Part shown: piece after piece, positions 34,389 through 44,151 of the stretch
Layout of the letters: each line of letters begins with the position of its first letter
How positions within the stretch are numbered: the first letter of the stretch is position 1
Source: Gammaproteobacteria bacterium
GTDB taxonomy: Bacteria; Pseudomonadota; Gammaproteobacteria; S012-40
Direction: 5' to 3'
DNA length: 64,000 nucleotides
Assembly: GCA_029881255.1 (NCBI GenBank)
Contig: JAOUMY010000004.1
Coordinates: 85,313 to 149,312, forward strand
The notes under the pieces: model-generated
What the model was told of the DNA's origin: nothing
The model's input: only the letters and a program-made list of their open reading frames with translations
Databases searched by the model: none
Position numbers and translations under genes: made by a program

Positions 34389-37055
34389 GTGTACGACTCT
34401 CATTACGGATATTCCGAGATTCCATTCCGGCTGAGTCCGGACCCTTCTTTTTATTTTGGAAGTAAGGGACATAACCGCGCGCTGGCGTATTTGCGTTATG
34501 GTCTTACACAAAAAGAGGGGTTTATCGTCGTTACCGGTACCCCTGGCACCGGGAAAACCACTATCGCGCGGACACTGTTACAGGAAGTTGGCAGTGAGCG
34601 TATCGTTGTTTCAGAGCTCAACACAACTCACCTTCAGGCTGACGATGTTTTACGTATGGTGGCAGCCTCTTATGGGCTTGAACATGAAAACACTTCCAAG
34701 GCCAGTCTTCTAAAGCGCCTGGAGCAATTCTTTCTGGCCAAGTTTCGCGCCGGATATCACTGTTTGTTGATGATTGATGAGGCACAGAACCTGCCATTTG
34801 AATCGATCGAAGAATTGCGCATGCTCTCGAACTTCTATCAGGGCAACAACGCGCTAGTGCAGATATTCCTGCTTGGGCAAGAACAGTTTCGAGATATGTT
34901 ATACATGCCCAAGTATGAGCAGTTGAGACAGCGGGTAGTCGCAGCCACACATTTAGAGCCACTTAGCGCACGCGACACGAGAGACTACATCATGCACCGC
35001 CTGACCAGAGTGGGTTGGACGGGGGAAAATCCTGCTTTTACCAAACGTGCCTTTGCGCATATCTACGCCTTAACTCAGGGTATTCCCAGACGTGTTAACA
35101 CCTTCTGTGACAGATTGTTGTTGTTTGGATCATTGGAAGGTATCGATGTCGTTGATGAGAACGCGGTACAGAATGTTGCTAAGGAATTAATGTATGAGGG
35201 TACTGGTAAGAAACCCGAGGATGCTCCGACCGAAGCGATGAAATTTCAGTTCGTCGACGATGACGATGATGACGTCGTCGACGATATCGAAGACGATCAG
35301 GAATTAGATTTACCCGTAAAACAGATAGTGGAGCAAACTGTCACAAAAAATTCGCCTCCAGAAAAAGTGGAAGCGACCACAAAAGAAACAAAGGTAGCTG
35401 TTGAGCGCGAACAGGAGAAGGAAGTCGATATTGTCCGGCCAAGCCTGACGCTGGTTTCCAATAATAGTTCTGCCCAGCCAAAACGCGAAGAATTGCCCTC
35501 AATACAACCGAAAACTTTACCATCAGAACATGAGTGGGTTGCTTTTTTACGTGAAGTTGTTCAGTTAAATCAAACACGTAATATGGAACTGCTTTTTGAG
35601 CATGCTCATAAACCGGTTTCTCCTCATTTGCGCAATCTGCTGGAATTGACTAGTGGACAGCGACAAATACCAGGACATCTGCATCATTTGTTCGGAAAGA
35701 CAGATCAACGTGAACTCAAGAGAGCGATACGATTTTATGTCCAAGAGACCTTGCTGAATAGTTCGGCAGATTATTACCGACGATTGGGGTTGCCCAGCAG
35801 AGTCGATGAAGCATCGGTTAAGATTCACTACCAACATTTATTTAAGTTATTCCAGCCGGACAGCAATATCGACGCGGAACAATGGGACAGGCGACACACT
35901 CAGCGAATAAATCAAGCCTATGCGACCTTGCGTGATCCGCATAAGCGAATTGCATATGATCAGTTTCTTGAAGACCTTCAGTTACAGGCTAATCAAGATG
36001 TATCTCAACAGTCGGCCTTTGTTGATAGTGTTGACGTTGAAGAACCAGACTCAAACATGGAAGTTGCGACAACTGATCCACAAATTGAATACGACTCTGG
36101 CGAGAGCAAAAAATCAGGGTCTGGCCTCATTTGGGCATTGTTGGTCTTTCTTATGGCGGCGGGAGGCGGTGGTTTCTGGTTTTATACGACCACTATGTCT
36201 GATAATTCGTCGGCCAGTCACATTGCGTCCTTGGCTGATTCAGACAAACCTATTCGATCGGGTGGAATCAATCGAGAAGCCATAACCGAAGAATCAAATA
36301 CCCAAGAAACTGCTCCCGCTCATGTTGAAGAGCCAGTGTACGAGGCTAAAAGCAGTGTGAGCGAATCTATCAGACAGACCCAGCCAGAGATATCGGTAGA
36401 AAAGGAGTCGGTTGGCAAGAAAACACCAGTGTTAACAGATCAAAGCACACGCTTATCGACGTCCAACAAGCGAAGAGATGAAGCGGTGACGCCGACGCCA
36501 GTTGTAGTTGAGAAAGTTACGCCTAAGAAAGTAACAAAGGAACCGGTTGAGCGAAAACCACCCAAAACAACTAAAGAAAGTCAGGTTGCAGAGAGCGGCC
36601 TGGATACAGAAGCTAAGACAAAAGTCGCTCAGATTTCCTCAAATGGAGATCAGAAGAAGAATATCGTCGAAACGAAAGCTCCTATTCCTAACAAGAAGGA
36701 GTTAAATGAGATGTTGCAGAAATTCTCACTGGTCTATGAAACCGGTGATATTGATGCCTTTATGGAAATGTTTGTCGACGAAGCATATACAAATGATCAG
36801 GAAAACAAAGAAGGTATACGCAAAGATTATCAGGCGCTATTTGCGAATACGATAATGCGTACCATTGATATCACTAACGTAAGTTGGTTAATCAAGGATG
36901 ATAAGGCTCGTGGTAAAGGTGACTTCGTTGTCACTGTAAAGCAAAAGGGCAATACTCAGCAACGCGTTGTTGGCACAATTTCAATTGGTTTCGTGAAGAA
37001 GCAAGATAAACTGTTTCTCACCGATATGTTGCATACCTATAATTTGAATAACTAA
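34389..37055 (+). CDS. ExeA-like AAA ATPase fused to a degenerate J domain, membrane helix and NTF2-like domain
   Basis: An 888-residue multidomain protein. Residues 1-275 are a secretion-type AAA ATPase of the ExeA/MshM and exosortase-locus kind (YFGSKGHNRALAYLRYGLTQ; Walker A GTPGTGKTT 50-58; Walker B LLMIDE 126-131). A long acidic linker follows, then a J-domain-like helix pair (about 460-530) in which HPD is changed to QPD. A single membrane helix is at about 577-598, then a Lys/Glu/Thr-rich stalk, and the last 120 residues look NTF2/SnoaL-like. The ATPase would be cytoplasmic and the last domain periplasmic. It starts at GTG 34389 and overlaps the next gene by one base. I know no standard family with this architecture. 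Confidence 0.8.
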   Translation: MYDSHYGYSEIPFRLSPDPSFYFGSKGHNRALAYLRYGLTQKEGFIVVTGTPGTGKTTIARTLLQEVGSERIVVSELNTTHLQADDVLRMVAASYGLEHENTSKASLLKRLEQFFLAKFRAGYHCLLMIDEAQNLPFESIEELRMLSNFYQGNNALVQIFLLGQEQFRDMLYMPKYEQLRQRVVAATHLEPLSARDTRDYIMHRLTRVGWTGENPAFTKRAFAHIYALTQGIPRRVNTFCDRLLLFGSLEGIDVVDENAVQNVAKELMYEGTGKKPEDAPTEAMKFQFVDDDDDDVVDDIEDDQELDLPVKQIVEQTVTKNSPPEKVEATTKETKVAVEREQEKEVDIVRPSLTLVSNNSSAQPKREELPSIQPKTLPSEHEWVAFLREVVQLNQTRNMELLFEHAHKPVSPHLRNLLELTSGQRQIPGHLHHLFGKTDQRELKRAIRFYVQETLLNSSADYYRRLGLPSRVDEASVKIHYQHLFKLFQPDSNIDAEQWDRRHTQRINQAYATLRDPHKRIAYDQFLEDLQLQANQDVSQQSAFVDSVDVEEPDSNMEVATTDPQIEYDSGESKKSGSGLIWALLVFLMAAGGGGFWFYTTTMSDNSSASHIASLADSDKPIRSGGINREAITEESNTQETAPAHVEEPVYEAKSSVSESIRQTQPEISVEKESVGKKTPVLTDQSTRLSTSNKRRDEAVTPTPVVVEKVTPKKVTKEPVERKPPKTTKESQVAESGLDTEAKTKVAQISSNGDQKKNIVETKAPIPNKKELNEMLQKFSLVYETGDIDAFMEMFVDEAYTNDQENKEGIRKDYQALFANTIMRTIDITNVSWLIKDDKARGKGDFVVTVKQKGNTQQRVVGTISIGFVKKQDKLFLTDMLHTYNLNN

Positions 37056-38272
37056 TGAATAAATCGGCAATTACTACCTTATTTGGTGTAATACCGTTTT
37101 TGATTTTGACAGGTTTGGTGTTTTCAAATGGAATTGGAAATCATTTAGCCTCTTATAAAGACTTATCAAAGCTTCAACAGGCAATAGAATGGAATCATAA
37201 TGCTTTTGCCGAATACAAAGTCGCTTTCTTTACAGTTGATAGCGATGCCAGAAAAGAACTACTCATCTCTTCTATACAGCATAACCCTTCCAATAGTTTC
37301 GCCATACTTCAATACGTTTTACTTGCGTCCGCCGCAGAAGATTCGACGAAAAATACAGATGCTCTAGTCGAGGCAGCCGCTCAATTGCGCCCGGTCGACG
37401 GTGAAATATTGACCCAAGCGGCAGCATACTGGCTCGAAAAAGGACAGATTTTAAAGGCGCTCAACCTCTGGAGTGAGGCCCTATCAATTACAAGAAACTA
37501 CGATGACCGATTGTTTCCGTTTTTTCAGGAATTTCTCAGACAAGAAATGTCTTCTTCCGAATATGACAGTTGGATAGGTAGCGCTGGTAGCTGGTGGCCA
37601 AGACTTTATCGATTTCTGGCAAGGAATTCGGAAAATCTTCCTCTGCTGGAAAGCATTTTTGAGAAACGTAGACTATATAAAAATGCGGTTTCAGATGAAG
37701 AACAGCGCGTTCTGATTAGTTTTCTAATAGAAGAACGTTCCTGGGATCGAGCCTACTTATATTGGCTAAACAGTCTCGATGATGAGTCCAGGAAACATAC
37801 AGGCTTATTGTTTAATGGCGGCTTTGAACATAAGATATCTAATTATGGATTCGGTTGGCATATACGGCGGGGACACGCTTATATAGAGACGGCCTATATA
37901 CCGGGAGTAACGGGCAGAAAGGCTTTGCACATTATCTTTCGCGATGACCCTGCTCGTTTTCAGCATATATCGCAGTTAACTCGCCTATTGCCAGGAGAAT
38001 ATGTGCTGAACGGGCGTTATAGGGCGCAGACCTTACGCGCCGTCCGTGGGGTCCAGTGGCGCCTCGACTGTGTATCACCCCGTTATGAAAACCTCGGACG
38101 ATCAAGCCACTTTGTGGGAAATTCCGCGTGGGAAACTTTTAGCATGAAGATCGAGATCCAGCATCAATGCGATGTTCAGAAGCTGTCACTGGTCGCCGAT
38201 GGTCGCAATGAAGTAGAACAAAGAGTAAAAGGGGAGCTCTGGTTTGATCAGTTGGAGATTAAGCGTTTGTAA
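37055..38272 (+). CDS. Membrane-anchored TPR protein with jelly-roll-like C terminus
   Basis: A 405-residue protein. It has an N-terminal signal anchor (about residues 8-26), then helical TPR-like repeats (about 40-240; ILTQAAAYWLEKGQILKALNLW). The C-terminal 140 residues (from LLFNGGFEHKISNYGFGWHI) have the start and strand pattern of carbohydrate-binding jelly-roll modules, with FDQLEI near the end. The product is probably periplasmic. TPR proteins in export loci often link polymerase, secretin or chain-length protein; glycan binding by the C terminus is inferred. The start codon overlaps the stop of the ATPase gene. Confidence 0.62.
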   Translation: MNKSAITTLFGVIPFLILTGLVFSNGIGNHLASYKDLSKLQQAIEWNHNAFAEYKVAFFTVDSDARKELLISSIQHNPSNSFAILQYVLLASAAEDSTKNTDALVEAAAQLRPVDGEILTQAAAYWLEKGQILKALNLWSEALSITRNYDDRLFPFFQEFLRQEMSSSEYDSWIGSAGSWWPRLYRFLARNSENLPLLESIFEKRRLYKNAVSDEEQRVLISFLIEERSWDRAYLYWLNSLDDESRKHTGLLFNGGFEHKISNYGFGWHIRRGHAYIETAYIPGVTGRKALHIIFRDDPARFQHISQLTRLLPGEYVLNGRYRAQTLRAVRGVQWRLDCVSPRYENLGRSSHFVGNSAWETFSMKIEIQHQCDVQKLSLVADGRNEVEQRVKGELWFDQLEIKRL

Positions 38273-38344
38273 ACCGCGGCGCCTATACTATAATCCCTTC
38301 TATTCCTATTAGTTACTACATTGATGGAAAGAGTGATAAGGACT

Positions 38345-39010
38345 ATGAAACAGTATATTTGGGGATGCATCCTGGGAGCGGCTTTTACTTCCTTGTCAGT
38401 TTCGGCAGCCGAGGTTAAAATCAATGAATTCAAAGGGTTGGTGTTGGTCAACAACGGCCAGGCCTTTATCAGCGCCAAACCAGGACAAGTGCTACATTCT
38501 GGTGACCAAGTGTATATCCTTGATCATTCTGTTGTGGTGCTCGCCCAAGGTGAAGCCTGTTTCGTCAAGATCCGTCAAAATGCTTTAGTAACTATTCCTG
38601 CAGGAAGTCTCTGCGAGATTAACGCAAGTACCGTCAAATTTATGGGCACGCGCTATGCGGCGGCGATAGGCATAGTAAACACTCCTACAAACGACGCGGC
38701 TAAACCAGCTGGAAACGGGGCACTGGGCGGGATAGTCATTGAAGAAGAACCTATTCAGATTAGTGATGCCGATACACCAAAAGAGGTTCCTGCTTCGGAA
38801 TCCGGCGGCATAGAAGGTCTGGCAACTAAGTTAGCGGTACCGGCAACCGTGTTGGGCGCGATTGGGTTTTCTGCGATAGTTGGCGGAGCGGGTGAGCCGG
38901 TTGATGTAGGTCCGACAACAGGTGGCACATCAGGAGAAACTGGTGATAATACAGTTGGTGGTGTAACCGGTGAGCCTGGTGAAAACGGCGAACCTATTAG
39001 CCCGGCCTAG
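38345..39010 (+). CDS. Secreted FecR-like protein with Gly/Thr-rich tail
   Basis: A 221-residue exported protein. The signal peptide is MKQYIWGCILGAAFTSLSVSA, which together with GGAAAGAG-like purines upstream favours ATG 38345 over ATG 38324. A FecR-like beta domain follows (about residues 23-100; GQVLHSGDQVYILDHSVVVL), with two Cys (EACFV and SLCEI) that may form a disulphide. A hydrophobic stretch (LAVPATVLGAIGFSAIVGGAG) and a low-complexity Gly/Thr/Glu tail end it. The hydrophobic stretch followed by a disordered tail suggests membrane or surface association. No LPXTG or PEP-CTERM signal is present. Function unknown. Confidence 0.6.
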   Translation: MKQYIWGCILGAAFTSLSVSAAEVKINEFKGLVLVNNGQAFISAKPGQVLHSGDQVYILDHSVVVLAQGEACFVKIRQNALVTIPAGSLCEINASTVKFMGTRYAAAIGIVNTPTNDAAKPAGNGALGGIVIEEEPIQISDADTPKEVPASESGGIEGLATKLAVPATVLGAIGFSAIVGGAGEPVDVGPTTGGTSGETGDNTVGGVTGEPGENGEPISPA

Positions 39011-39025
39011 AACTTTTTTGGTTGA

Positions 39026-40405
39026 ATGACTTCGTTAGAAAATTCTTCCCCTAGCGGGAGAACCCATTCCTATTTTCCTTCCACGTTATCCTTTTATTTC
39101 TGTCTTGCTATCATTGTTTTCGCGCCTCTGTATCGAGGAGGAAATCGACCACTGGCTTTGATGAGTCTGGAGTTACTCGGCTTGATTCTCCTTGCTCTCG
39201 GATATTTTGTGTGGAAACGTGAGAATTTGACGGTCGGTGTATTTGGCTGGCTGGTGGCTCTAATTTGTTTGCCGGTCATTTATCTGGTTCCACTACCCAC
39301 ATCGATTTGGGAGTTGCTACCAGGTACATCTATTTATGTTGAAATTCTGAATCAGCTACCAGAAAAAACAAGCTTCCACGCGATCACTCTATACTCTGGA
39401 GCGAGCCTCGACGCGTGGGTAGCGCTAATCCCTGTGATAGCAGTATTTTTGTTTTTTGTTAACAGCTCCTACTCGCAGCTGATTCGACTTGTTTATGTGG
39501 TTTTGGCAATCGCAGTTTTTCAATCGCTGCTGGGATTATTGCAGTACACCCAAGGCTCCGAAAGCTTGCTACGGTTTGGAATGACAGGTCATGCTGATAG
39601 TGGAATCGGAACCTATCCTAATCGAAACCATCTTGCAGGCTTTCTGGAAATGTTTTTGCCGCTCGCATTGATGTTTTTTTTCGTATCGGTGAGTCAGTTT
39701 GCGCATTCCAAGCGTGGCCGTTTTGCCAAGCTGGCGGTTTTAGGAAATATGCGCAGTGGGGTATTGTTTGTAGTGAGCGTGCTGTTGCTGCTGGGAATCG
39801 TGTTTACCCGTTCCCGAACGGGGTTGGCTTTAGGTATGTTTGGAGTTTTGTTAACGGCATTCCTATTGCTAAAGCTACGCTCGCTAACGATGGTGAGAAA
39901 AACGACGTTGATTACCGTTGTAATAGTTTTTACCTGCGCGGCCGAAATCGGTTTGCTGCCAGTTTTTGAACGCCTGGCCAATCAAAATCCTCTGTCGGAT
40001 AGCCGATGGACGCTGTTTGCCTCCACTTGGGAAGGTATTCGATATTTTCTCCCCTTTGGTTCCGGGCCGGGAACATTTCCATATATCTATCCACGTTTTC
40101 AAGTACCAGAGATAACGGGTTTTGTTAACTATGCTCACAACGACTATTTGCAATGGTTGTTTGAGATGGGAATGGGGGGGGGGCTGCTTCTGTTGACGGC
40201 AATATGGCTTTTTATCATGCAATGGCAGTATCTATGGAAGGGAACAAAAGAAAATCCGCATATACTGGTTCAATTATCCTGCGGTGTTGGTATAATCCTG
40301 CTCCTTCTGCATAGCTTGGTCGATTTCAATCTCCGAATACCGGCTAATTCCATATATTTTTCAATGCTTTGCGGTATATTTTTTAGAATAAAAAAAGAAA
40401 ATTGA
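39026..40405 (+). CDS. O-antigen ligase/polymerase family membrane protein, second module
   Basis: A 459-residue Wzy_C protein with about 12 membrane segments. Family marks are YPNRNHLAGFLEM (about residue 192), FTRSRTGLALGM (about 253) and FGSGPGTF...YAHNDYLQWLFEMG (about 345-378). It parallels the gene at 25235, so each export module has its own ligase/polymerase. A G-run encoding four Gly (about 40172-40181) lies in a membrane segment; it could be prone to slippage, but the frame is intact here. It follows the FecR-like gene by 15 bases. Confidence 0.86.
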   Translation: MTSLENSSPSGRTHSYFPSTLSFYFCLAIIVFAPLYRGGNRPLALMSLELLGLILLALGYFVWKRENLTVGVFGWLVALICLPVIYLVPLPTSIWELLPGTSIYVEILNQLPEKTSFHAITLYSGASLDAWVALIPVIAVFLFFVNSSYSQLIRLVYVVLAIAVFQSLLGLLQYTQGSESLLRFGMTGHADSGIGTYPNRNHLAGFLEMFLPLALMFFFVSVSQFAHSKRGRFAKLAVLGNMRSGVLFVVSVLLLLGIVFTRSRTGLALGMFGVLLTAFLLLKLRSLTMVRKTTLITVVIVFTCAAEIGLLPVFERLANQNPLSDSRWTLFASTWEGIRYFLPFGSGPGTFPYIYPRFQVPEITGFVNYAHNDYLQWLFEMGMGGGLLLLTAIWLFIMQWQYLWKGTKENPHILVQLSCGVGIILLLLHSLVDFNLRIPANSIYFSMLCGIFFRIKKEN

Positions 40406-40523
40406 TCACCGAAAAACGGTAATCATCGCGTGGGAGTTATGGGGCTCTGAATTGTTGTTGAATTTATTTGAACCACCATGCTTCAAGCGGTTCAAATAAT
40501 GAAAATATAGAGAGGGAGGCCCT

Positions 40524-41312
40524 GTGATTGATTTGCACGCCCATATTCTGCCAAAACTGGTGGATGGCTCTTCTGAAAACACTCAAGTCTCAGAGCAACT
40601 GGTAAGAACTGCCATGGAAGATGGTATTCACACCATCGTATGTACGCCTCGAATGGGGGCAGATCGTGGCCTGAGCGCGGCAACCATACGCAAAAGATTC
40701 TTTCGTTTCTATCACGCAGTCCAGGAACTAGGCTACCCGATAAGTTTGAAGCTTGGGGCTGATATAGATTTAAGTGAAGGGCTGGCGGAAAACCTTAGAT
40801 CGGCGAAATTCTTGACAATAAATCGTAGCCGCTACTTTCTACTCAGATTACCAAAAGAAGCTCCTTCACTTATGCTCGAAGGTGAAGTTGAGCAATGTCT
40901 TGCTGCTGGTTATATACCCATTTTGACCCATCCAGAAAGATTGAACTGGATTTCCTCGCATTATAAACGAGTAGTTAATTTGCTATTGGCCGGCGCGTGG
41001 TTACATATTACGGGTGACAGCCTGACCGGTCATCTTGGCCGTTTGCCCAAGTATTGGGCGGAGCGTTTGCTAGACGAAGGTTTAGTGCATCTGATTGCTA
41101 CCGATGCTCATGCCAGAGACAAAAGGGCACCAATGTTATCTGAGGCTTTTGAATTGGCATCGGTACGTGTTGGTTCTCAGGAAGCAACACAACTGGTAGA
41201 AGGGCGTCCAAAGGCGGTGTTGTTCGATATGGATCCGCAAGATGTAATATTGCCGCCGGCACTTATAAAGGAAAAACCTTTACCGGTAAAACTGGTGTCC
41301 CAAGGCGTTTGA
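40524..41312 (+). CDS. CpsB/YwqE-type tyrosine phosphatase (PHP superfamily)
   Basis: A 262-residue metal-dependent phosphatase expected to dephosphorylate BY-kinases. It begins MIDLHAHILPKLVDG, with the metal-binding His-x-His. VCTPR, THPERLNWI and ATDAHARDKRAP follow in the family order. It starts at GTG 40524, with GGGAGG 7 bases before. It closes the second polysaccharide module and, with the two kinases at 22268 and 32058, completes a phosphorylation cycle. This manganese-type phosphatase is commoner in Gram-positive capsule loci than Wzb-type enzymes, but also occurs in Gram-negatives. Confidence 0.88.
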   Translation: MIDLHAHILPKLVDGSSENTQVSEQLVRTAMEDGIHTIVCTPRMGADRGLSAATIRKRFFRFYHAVQELGYPISLKLGADIDLSEGLAENLRSAKFLTINRSRYFLLRLPKEAPSLMLEGEVEQCLAAGYIPILTHPERLNWISSHYKRVVNLLLAGAWLHITGDSLTGHLGRLPKYWAERLLDEGLVHLIATDAHARDKRAPMLSEAFELASVRVGSQEATQLVEGRPKAVLFDMDPQDVILPPALIKEKPLPVKLVSQGV

Positions 41313-41333
41313 ATCGCCTAAATACTCAGTTTT

Positions 41334-42839
41334 TTAAGCCGCTTCGGTTTTGTGTAGTTCGAATGTGAGTTCTGGTTCATTGTCTTCGCTGACAGTCTCC
41401 AGCTTTACATTGAATCCCCACAAACGCCCCAAATGTTTCATAACTTCTTCAAGGCTATTGCCCAACGGACGGCGATTGTATTGGTAATGTCTGAGCGTCA
41501 GCGATCGGTCCCCTCGAACATCAACTTTATAAACCTGAATATTGGGTTCAATACTGCCGAGGTTGTACTGGTCGGCCAGCTTTTGGCGCACGGTACGATA
41601 GCCTTCATTATTGTGTATTGCCGAAATTTCAATATGACTGTTTTTGTCGTCGTCGAGGACGGAGAAAAGTTTTAAATCACGAATGACTTGTGGTGACAAA
41701 TACTGAGCGATAAAACTCTCATCTTTAAAATTGCGCATTGCAAAATCCAGAGATTCTATCCAGTTGCTACCAGCAAGGTCAGGGAACCAGTAACGATCTT
41801 CGTCAGTCGGTTTCTCACAGATACGGCGGATATCGCGGAACATGGCGAAGCCGAGGGCATAGGGGTTGATGCCTGAATAATATGGGCTATCAAAGGCTGG
41901 TTGAGATACAACATTGGTATGTGACTTTAAGAACTCCATCATAAAGCCATCGGTAACCAATCCTTCTTCGAATAATTTGTTCAAGATGGTGTAGTGCCAA
42001 AACGTCGCCCAGCCTTCGTTCATAACCTTGGTTTGACGTTGAGGGTAGAAGTACTGCGCGATCTTGCGTACGATGCGCACAATCTCTCTCTGCCAGGATT
42101 CCAGCAGTGGCGCATTTTTTTCAATGAAATACAGGACGTTTTCCTGCGGTTCTTCAGGAAAATTGTGCTCTTGTTTGTCTTCCGTTTTTTTGCCGAAATT
42201 GGGGATGGTGCGCCAGAGTTCGTTTATTTGGGACTGAATATAGGCCTCACGTTCTTTTTGTCGGGTCTGCTCTTTCTGCAACGAAACGGGTTGAGGCCTC
42301 TTGTAGCGATCTACGCCATAGTTCATTAATGCGTGACACGAATCGAGGATTGCTTCCACCGCTTCGACTCCGTAACGTTTTTCGCATTTGGCGACATACT
42401 TTTTGGCAAATAGAAGATAGTCAATTATGGCATCGGCCGAAGTCCATTGCTGAAAGAGATAATTATTCTTAAAGAATGAATTGTGTCCATAGGCAGCATG
42501 GGCGATTACCAGAGCCTGCATCATCATGGTGTTCTCTTCCATCAAATATGAGATACAGGGATTGGAATTGATAACGATTTCGTAGGCGAGCCCCATTTCG
42601 CCCCGCTTATAGCGTTTTTCTGTTTCAAGAAATTGTTTGCCAAAAGACCAGTGGTGATAACCAACAGGCATACCGACAGAAGAATAGGCATCCATCATTT
42701 GTTCAGCGCTGATAACTTCGATCTGATTTGGATAGGTATCCAGTCCGAACTCTTTAGCAACTCTGGAAATTTCTCGGTCGTATTCCTCTATCAACTCGAA
42801 GGTCCAGTCAGAACCGGTAGATATAGGTTCACGCTTCAT
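41334..42839 (-). CDS. SpoVR/YcgB family protein
   Basis: A 501-residue soluble protein of the SpoVR family. Marks include WHYTILNKLFEEG, the region YGINPYALGFAMFRDI, and YWFPDLAGSNWIESLDFAMR. The function is not known at the molecular level. It is the third gene of the conserved prkA-yeaH-spoVR set, which is tied to starvation and stress. It lies 8 bases after yeaH. The C-terminal 110 residues form a separate alpha/beta part (DVRGDRSLTLRHYQYNRRPL). Confidence 0.93.
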   Translation of the reverse strand: MKREPISTGSDWTFELIEEYDREISRVAKEFGLDTYPNQIEVISAEQMMDAYSSVGMPVGYHHWSFGKQFLETEKRYKRGEMGLAYEIVINSNPCISYLMEENTMMMQALVIAHAAYGHNSFFKNNYLFQQWTSADAIIDYLLFAKKYVAKCEKRYGVEAVEAILDSCHALMNYGVDRYKRPQPVSLQKEQTRQKEREAYIQSQINELWRTIPNFGKKTEDKQEHNFPEEPQENVLYFIEKNAPLLESWQREIVRIVRKIAQYFYPQRQTKVMNEGWATFWHYTILNKLFEEGLVTDGFMMEFLKSHTNVVSQPAFDSPYYSGINPYALGFAMFRDIRRICEKPTDEDRYWFPDLAGSNWIESLDFAMRNFKDESFIAQYLSPQVIRDLKLFSVLDDDKNSHIEISAIHNNEGYRTVRQKLADQYNLGSIEPNIQVYKVDVRGDRSLTLRHYQYNRRPLGNSLEEVMKHLGRLWGFNVKLETVSEDNEPELTFELHKTEAA

Positions 42840-42847
42840 CTGCTACC

Positions 42848-44125
42848 TCATGTGGTTTTGATTTTATCCTGCTTTTTAAACAGGTCTCGGAATACGGGGT
42901 AAATGTCTGCAACAGTTTCCAATTGGCGCATGGCAAAATGCGCAAATTGACTGGTCAGAGTTTCGTACTCATACCATAAACTTTGGTGATTCTCCGGAGT
43001 AATTTCCACATAGGCGAAATATTGTACAAGTGGAAGAATTTTATTTTGCAATATGTTCTTGCATAACGGAGAGTCGTCGTGCCAGTTATCACCATCCGAG
43101 GCTTGTGCAACGTAAATATTCCATTCGTTTGTCGGATAACGATCACGTATAACGTCATCGGCAAGTTTCAATGCGCTGGATACTACCGTGCCGCCAGTTT
43201 CTCTGGAGTAGAAAAACTCCTCCTCTGTAACTTCTTTAGCGATCGTGTGATGGGAGATAAATACAAGTTCAATCTTTTCGTAATTTCGGTTTAAAAAGAG
43301 ATATAGCAAAATGAAAAAACGTTTAGCCATATCCTTCTTTTTCTGATCCATGGAGCCAGATACATCCATGATGCAGAACATGACTGCTTGTGTCGTTGGT
43401 TTAGGTAGTTCGATGCGGTTGTTATAGCGTAAATCAAAGGTATCAATAAATGGGACCTTTTTAATCCGACGCTTTAATTCCTCGATCTCTAACTCCAATG
43501 CCTTGATTTGGGGATTGGTTGAATCGAAGAGATTGCGGATTTCGGAAAGTTTGGCCTCCGCTTCTTTCAAACGTTTTTTATAGGGCGAACGTAATGCGAT
43601 GCGTCGTGCATAGGCATTGGTTAGTGATCTAACAATATTGATATTTGACGGAACGCCGTCTGATGTATAGCCCGCTCTAACACGACTCTTTTCATAAATC
43701 GTTGTTAGCTGTCGCTTGGTTAAATTAGGAAGTTCGAGGTCCTCGAAAAAGAATTCCATGAATTCTTCTTTGCTGAGTTCAAACACAAAGTCGTCGACAC
43801 CTTCGCCTTTGTTCGTTGCCTTGTTGCCTTTGCCTTTTCCACTTTGAGACTCGGGGCGGGGAACTTTATCGCCCGGTACAAACTCGCGGTTGCCAGGGTG
43901 TACAACGTCACGTCTTCCACCCTGACCGTGATGAATGTTGGGCTCCGAAATATCCTTAGAGGGAATGGAAATGCTTTCGCCTTTTTCGATATCTGTAATG
44001 CTTCTTCCGGCAATGGCATCGGAAACTGCACGTTTGATCTGGTTCTTGTAACGATGAATAAAGCGTTGTCTGTTGACTGCACTTTTATTCTTACCGTTAA
44101 GCCGCCTGTCTACAAATCGAGACAT
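42848..44125 (-). CDS. yeaH: YeaH/YhbH family protein (DUF444, VWA-like)
   Basis: A 425-residue protein. A basic N terminus ([20 protein letters not shown]) precedes a Gly-rich linker. The second half holds a von Willebrand A-like fold with the metal motif MDVSGSM at about residue 250, and [15 protein letters not shown] further on. It is the usual partner of the PrkA kinase in this operon. It lies 26 bases after prkA. Substrate and binding partners are unknown. Confidence 0.93.
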   Translation of the reverse strand: MSRFVDRRLNGKNKSAVNRQRFIHRYKNQIKRAVSDAIAGRSITDIEKGESISIPSKDISEPNIHHGQGGRRDVVHPGNREFVPGDKVPRPESQSGKGKGNKATNKGEGVDDFVFELSKEEFMEFFFEDLELPNLTKRQLTTIYEKSRVRAGYTSDGVPSNINIVRSLTNAYARRIALRSPYKKRLKEAEAKLSEIRNLFDSTNPQIKALELEIEELKRRIKKVPFIDTFDLRYNNRIELPKPTTQAVMFCIMDVSGSMDQKKKDMAKRFFILLYLFLNRNYEKIELVFISHHTIAKEVTEEEFFYSRETGGTVVSSALKLADDVIRDRYPTNEWNIYVAQASDGDNWHDDSPLCKNILQNKILPLVQYFAYVEITPENHQSLWYEYETLTSQFAHFAMRQLETVADIYPVFRDLFKKQDKIKTT

Positions 44126-44151
44126 ATTGATAATCCTGTTGTTGTCTACTG

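Noticed and set aside
8094-41312. Exosortase/PEP-CTERM system
   Set aside because: The ATPase and kinase resemble those of exosortase loci, but no exosortase or tagged protein was found in the window.
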